From: Helianthus annuus
Lineage: Eukaryota > Streptophyta > Magnoliopsida > Asterales > Asteraceae
DNA length: 64,000 nt
NCBI RefSeq assembly: GCF_002127325.2
Contig: NC_035434.2
Span: forward strand, 77,135,343-77,199,342
Direction of reading: 5' to 3'
In this document: one piece after another, positions 58,781-64,000 of the stretch
How the letters are laid out: each line of letters starts with the position of its first letter
Numbering within the stretch: the stretch's first letter is position 1
Program-made: the position numbers and the translations under genes
Notes under the pieces: generated by a model
What the model was told of the DNA's origin: nothing
The model's input: only the letters and a program-made list of their open reading frames with translations
Databases searched by the model: none

Positions 58781-61510
58781 TTAATCCATGTTTAGCATGC
58801 CAATCCTAGAGATCAATCTTTCAAAGGTAGATGTGTCTAAAGCTTTGGTCAACACATCTGCCAGCTGATCCTTAGTTGGAACATGATGCAGAGAAATCAA
58901 AACTTTTTCATAGCAATCCCTCACAAAGTGATGTCTGATGTCAATGTGTTTGGTGGTTGAGTGAGATACTGGATTTTTAATGATGTTTTCAGCTGCTTGA
59001 CTGTCCAACATGAGAGGAGTCTTTAGAGCAGTTACACCAAAATCCAACAGTTGATTTGAGCCATAAAAATTGGGTTGTACAGCTTGCAGCAGCAATGTAT
59101 TCAGCTTCAGCAGTGGATGTGGAAACAACTGCTTGCTTTTTTCTTTGCCTAGATACTAAGCAATTGCCTAGAAATTAACACCCTCCTGATGTGGACTTCC
59201 TTGTTGTATTGCAACTAGCAAAATCACTATCTGAAAAACCTAGAAGCTTGATATTCCCATTAGTAGGATACCAGATACCAAGTGTGGGAGCACCTTTTAT
59301 GTATCTGAATATTCTTTTCACAACAATGAGATTAGACTTCCTAGGTGCTGACTGGGATCTGGCATAAACACATGTTGCAAACATGATGTCTGGCCTTGAT
59401 GCAGTTAGGTACAATAAAGATCCAATCATGCTTCTATACAATGTTTGATCAACCAAGTCATCTTTTTCATCAGTAGTGACAAGCTTTGTGGTTGCCATGG
59501 GTGTACTACATGGTTTACAATCATTCATCTCAAATTTGGTTAAAAGTTCTTTCACATATTTTCTTTGATGAATGAATGTTCCATTTTGCAACTACTTAAC
59601 TTGGAGACCAAGAAAGCATTAGAGTTCACCCATGGCACTCATTTCAAACTTTGTTGTCATGATTTTTCTGAACTCTTCACACATGGAGGTACATGTGGAT
59701 CCAAAGATGATGTCATCAACATAGATTTGGACAATCATTAGATCCCTTCCTTTCCATTTTAAAAACAATGTTTTGTCAATTTTACCCATAGTAAACCCAA
59801 TGGAAATTAGAAAGGTGGAAAGAGTTTCATACCAGGCTCTAGGTGCTTGTTTCAAGCCATACAAAGCTTTGTTGAGCTTGTAGACATGATCAGGATAAAT
59901 GGCATCTTCAAAACCAGGAGGTTGAGAAACATATACCTCTTCTTGAATCTTTCCATACAGAAATGCACATTTTATATCCATCTAATACACCTTGATATTG
60001 TGGTTGACAGCAAAGGCTAAGAACAATCTGATGGCTTCAAGTCTTGCCACGGGAGCAAAGGTTTCATCATAATCTATGCCCTCTTCTTTTCTAAAGCCTT
60101 GAACCACTAACCTGGCTTTGTATTTGACAACAATGCCCCTTTCATCGGTTTTGATTTTGAAGATCCACTTTGTGCCAATTGGACATACATCCTTTGGCAG
60201 TGGTACAAGTTCCCATACTTTTTGTCTTTTAAACTGTTGGAGATCCTCTTTCATAGCTTATACCCAACTATTGTCTTTCAGTGCCTCTTGGTACTTGACT
60301 GGTTGGATGAGTGATAGAAAGCCAGTAAAAAGACAGATGTTTTGGGATCGACTTCTTGTGAGAACCCCTTCACTGATGTTTCCAATAATTTGGTCTGGTG
60401 GATGGGATTTAAGGAAGATTAGATCCCCCCTTGTATGGAACAATGGCATTGAAAGGTGAAGGTTGCAGACGTGAATCATCTGAGCTAACATCTGTTGGCA
60501 ATTTTGAAAAGCCAACATCTGTTGGAGATGGAGGTGGAGGAATAGGAGGAATGGGTGTGGCACAATGTTGGCTTTTATCCACAGATGATGGACTTTTGCC
60601 AACAGAGGTTGGACTTGATGAAGTGGCAGAGTTTTGATAAAAAAAAAACTGTTGATGCAGCAGTGGCAGAGTTTTGGTAGCTGTTTTGAACACCTGCTTC
60701 TCTGGTGGTGGAAGTGACTTTGTATTATGGAATCACAATGTCAAATCCATGATCTTGTGAGAAAGATTGCGGTGTACCTGTAGGGTTAGTCTTGACAGAC
60801 ACATCTTCAAATGTACATTTATCAAGGTCAAACAGTTCAGCAGGATTTGTTGGGATTTTTAATGATGAAAGTTCATTGAATATTACATTCAAGGTCTCTT
60901 CCAAACACCTATTCCTTGTGTTAGACACTTTGTAGGCCTTGGCAATGGTTGAGTATCCCAGAAAATAACCACAATCCATTTTGGCTGCAAATTTTGAAAT
61001 TGAATCTTTTAAGTTTAGGATAAAACACGGGCAACCAAAGATTTTGAAGTATGAGATCAGAGGTTTGATCTTGAACAGAGTTTCATAGGCAGTCTTTTGA
61101 TGCCTGGGGTTGATTATAACTCTGTTCTGCACATAGCAAGCAGTGTTTACAGCCAGTGGCGGAGCTTGACCAAAAGTTTCGAGGGGGTGTAAAGTGATGG
61201 GACCTAAAATTTTTTTCCTATCGTTATGTTTCGGGTCGGATCGGGTTGGCTATTCGATTCTAGTCGGGTCAAATAATAATAGTTCCAAATAAAACAAAGT
61301 GTATATTTACCAAACTACCCATCATTTATATACAAAGTTTATAAATATTTATGATATACAATTTAGGAAAAATAATCGGGGAGGGGGGGTGGATCCTATA
61401 TAATTTTAAAATTTTCGAACGAAAAATCAGAACTTATACACTTCTAACCGAAACATTGGGGTGCGCGGGTGCACCCCCGGGCACCCATTATACTTCGCCT
61501 CTGTTTACTG
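58781..61510 (-). pseudogene. Integrase C-terminus, reverse transcriptase and RNase H of the second Copia element
   Basis: Integrase C-terminal part: KTAYETLFKIKPLISYFKIF at about 61100. RT: GTKWIFKIKTDERG, then [38 protein letters not shown], and catalytic YVDD at 59712-59723. RNase H: GFSDSDFASC and the C-terminal TKHIDIRHHFVRD...DVLTKAL. In-frame stops include those near 60257, 59984, 59618 and 59594, and a frameshift lies near 59100 in RNase H. The integrase is split by the MITE at 61151-61501. Confidence 0.88.
61151..61501. mobile_element. hAT-type MITE inserted in Copia integrase
   Basis: The integrase reading is interrupted between TGTTTAC at 61144-61150 and TGTTTAC at 61502-61508, a 7-8 bp target duplication. 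Termini cagtggcggag (left) and cttcgcctctg (right, inverted, 9 of 11) are imperfect TIRs of the CAGTGGCGGA type common in plant hAT MITEs. 351 bp, no ORF. Confidence 0.82.
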
Positions 61511-62520
61511 CCTCTGCCCAAAAGGTTAAGGGTAAACCTGAGTCTGCAAGCATTGTTTTGGAAGCTTCTACCAAAGTTCTGTTTTTCCTTTCAGCCACCC
61601 CATTTTGTTCTGATATTCTTACGATATTGTACTGCCTTACAATCCCTTTTGACACACAGAACTCATCCAACTCCTTATTTCTAAACTCTTTTCTATTATC
61701 ACTCCTAAAGGTTTTTACTAGTAGATCAAATTGCTTTTCAACCTGTTTCACAAAGTCTTGCAAAATACATGCAGTATCATCCTTAGATTGTAAAAAGTAA
61801 GTCCATGTAAACCTTGAAAAATCATCAACAATAACAAAACAATATCTTTTCCTTTTCAGACTCATGATTTTTACAGGGCCAAACAAGTCCATTGTAACAT
61901 TTGTAAACACTGGGTTGTTTTGGACTCTTCAATGGACTTGTATGAGCTTTTATGTTGTTTACCTTTTAAGCAGGAAACACACTGCCCTTCACAAGTAAAA
62001 AGTTTTGGTGGAAGACCTTTTACAAGGCCTTGTTTTGAGAGTGTGGTGATAGTTTTAAGATTTGTGTGCCCAAGTCTCATGTGCCATAGTTTTGTCTCCT
62101 TGGTAGAGGCATCTGAGAATAGACATGCATCAGACATTGGATTATCCTTCAACATATCAACCACATACACATTGCCACTCCTATGAGCAACAAGTTGTGT
62201 TTTGCTCTCGGCTATGATTTCCTCAATCTTTTTAACCACTTCTGGCCCAATAATCTTACAAGTTTCCTTAGTGAAGAATGACCCATAGCCCTTGTCACTC
62301 ATTTGAGACATACTAAGGAGGTTAAATTTAAGATTGTCAATAAGATTAACATTTTCAAACTTGAGTTTCCTAGCCTGAATAGTCCCTGACCCCAACACCT
62401 TCCCTTTTGAATTGTTACCAAAGGATATATCACCCCCTCCATGTTTTTTGGAATCTTTGAGTAGGGCTCTACATCTAGTCATGTGCTTGGAGCCTCCACT
62501 ATCTACATACCATAAACTAT
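61511..62520 (-). pseudogene. Protease and integrase N-terminus/core of the second Copia element
   Basis: Protease YVDSGGSKHMTRC near 62500 with its catalytic DSG. GAG-pre-integrase LWHMRLGHTNLKT and CVSCLKGKQHKSS form the HHCC finger. Integrase core: MDLFGPVKI, FRSDNRKEF and [16 protein letters not shown], so all three acidic residues are present. A frameshift near 61900 separates finger and core. The domain order confirms Ty1/copia. Confidence 0.88.
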
Positions 62521-64000
62521 CTAAGCATGCATAAGCTCCCTACACATCATGTAACAAATTAGTTAGGTGAGTCTCCAAAGCCAGGATGGCTTTGGATGGG
62601 GTCACAGACATGTCAGCGTCAAGTCCAGGAGAATGGATAGTGGTTTAGTCAGAGGTTTGGGCAGTTTTTTGTTACCACTACTGAGGACCATCTCCTGTCA
62701 AATGATGATAACCATAAGGATGCCTATTCATTTTTGGTTTAGATGGCCTTTTGTAGGCTTCATAACCATGAGGGACCTTTTGGTACAATGGTTGACCATA
62801 TCCTCTTGGAAATTGGTTTGCAAGTGGTGCATCTGTTACTTGAACCTCTTTGGGAGCAGAGGTTGTTTTCAACTATTTTGTAACAGATGTTTGGATAAGG
62901 ACAAAGGTCTGTTTGTTTTTGGATGTTGATTTTTGTGGACTCTCCTGTGTTTTTTATGTATACTCTTTTCTTTTAACCCCAAAAGTTTTGAGATACACAC
63001 GCTGTTGAGTTTGATGATTCTTTTTCCCACAAATTGTGTAATGAGGTGCAGGTACAATCACACTTGTTTTGTTAATGTCATATGCTTTTAGAAGAAAACA
63101 ATCTTTGGTGACATGATTCTTCTTTTCACAGAAATCACAAAACAGGTTTTTGACTTTTTCTTTTCTCTTCCCTTTTTCAACTTCCTTTTCAACAGAGTTT
63201 ATAACCTCTGCTGGGATGTCTTTTAAGGGAATGATCTTGACCTTGGGTGCTTTGAAACATTTAGTTGTGGTAAAATTATTGGCATAAAATTTTCAAGAAT
63301 GTCACATTCATCAGACCAGTAGGTTTAAATTGATATTTCCCAATTTCCTCAAAAGTTGAGGATCCTTCTGGTTTTTCTAAAACAATTTTCTTTCCATTTT
63401 TATCAGTGACTTATATTTCTTGACTAGCCAGATTTGTGGGAATTACTTCAACTAAGACAGATTCATTTACAGCAGTGTTTTAAGAAACTTGGTCATTTTT
63501 CTAAACCCAATGCCAAATTTCACATTGCTTTTGACCTGCTTCTCAAACATCAACTCATAACCTTTACAAGATTCTACCAATTTTTCACAAGTGATTTGGG
63601 TTGACTTAAGCTCCTTTTTACAACTTTGGTATTTTTCTATCATTGTTTGAAGTTGATCCTTGGTTATGCTTGATTCATGTTTTAAGCTGCTGATTTCATT
63701 CTCTTTTTCAAACAATTTTGATTTTAACTCTTTAAAAGTTTTCTCAAATTGTACTTCATCATTTAAGATCTTGTTTCTAAGGTTTTCATTCACCTCTTTA
63801 ATGTTAGCAAAAGCAACAATGCATTTATCTGAACACAAGTCTCTTAAAACTTGAGGTGATACCTTAGCAGCAGCCATCATGGCACAATAACATTCATCAC
63901 CACACACACTGGAAGCCCATGGGTCAGTCAGAGGTTCCAACAGAGGTTCATCAACCTTTTCTTCTAACATCTATTCACCAACATTTTCTGCTGTAACATT
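62521..64000 (-). pseudogene. gag C-terminal part of the second Copia element, cut by window end
   Basis: 63970-63467 encodes a Lys/Glu-rich coiled coil (NEISSLKHESSITKDQL) with a stop just upstream of 63970. After frame changes comes a CCHC knuckle CDFCEKKNHVTKDC at 63098-63139. 62680-62870 encodes the Tyr/Pro/Lys-rich linker before the protease. The N-terminal gag domain and 5' LTR lie beyond the window. Confidence 0.75.

Larger units (their letters stand above)
57067..64000 (-). mobile_element. Second Sirevirus-like Copia element, older, truncated
   Basis: Read on the minus strand: gag coiled coil and zinc knuckle (63970-about 62700), protease (about 62520), integrase, RT, RNase H (to 58781), spacer, ORF3 (58244-57067). 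No 3' LTR or PPT is found between 57067 and the Gypsy LTR end at 56941, so the 3' end was lost. The 5' side leaves the window. Many stops and frameshifts plus a hAT-type MITE in integrase show it is older than the 2291-14639 element. Confidence 0.88.

Overview
This window looks like nuclear DNA of a flowering plant. It has spliced genes with GT-AG introns, a TA-rich intergenic background and layers of plant LTR retrotransposons and MITEs. The mix of elements (Sirevirus-like Copia elements with a third ORF, the TAGGGGTGCAAACGAGC-type hAT MITE, Ulp1-type transposon gene remnants) suggests a composite (Asteraceae). That placement rests on memory of such families and was not checked by any search.

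Only three intact-looking host genes are visible, all on the + strand. They are a small GRF-zinc-finger protein (1762-2094), a nine-exon CDK-like protein kinase with an N-myristoylation start, of the At1g54610/IBS1 type (19358-23256, 679 aa by my splicing), and a three-exon mitochondrial MAM33/p32-type protein (27814-30923, 238 aa). Remnants of transposon genes include a MULE transposase tail (26691-27197) and a broken Ulp1-type ORF split by nested insertions (about 35413-37091, resuming 51261-52335).

Layout. 1-2290: MITEs and the GRF gene. 2291-14639: a young but defective Sirevirus-like Copia element on the - strand (457-bp LTRs differing at 3 sites) with gag, pol and a downstream ORF3. 14640-18283: simple repeats, then a MITE interrupted by a 2436-bp solo LTR with a perfect TSD. 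18284-30923: the two spliced genes, MITEs and the MULE remnant. 30924-35010: a dense cluster of nested or fold-back MITEs. 35011-52335: a nest in which the Ulp1-type ORF contains a gag-only Copia derivative (37092-42789) and a Gypsy LTR (to 51260), which itself contains a gag-protease-only Athila/Tat-like element (43805-49959). 52336-56941: two diverged direct copies of another long Gypsy-type LTR with minisatellites. 57067-64000: a second, older Sirevirus-like Copia on the - strand, cut by a hAT-type MITE and running off the window.

The most unusual signal is a short hairpin motif in the non-coding spacer after the coding genes of two different Sirevirus-like elements: three copies at 6258-6547 (- strand) and two at 41260-41484 (+ strand). 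The loop sequence is conserved, while the flanking stems differ in sequence yet still pair. This is the pattern expected of a selected RNA structure. I found it by eye and do not recognise it as a known RNA class. Other notable signals are arrays of TTTCGCT-like words in the leaders or LTRs of unrelated elements, and arrays of compensating mini-hairpins inside Gypsy LTRs.
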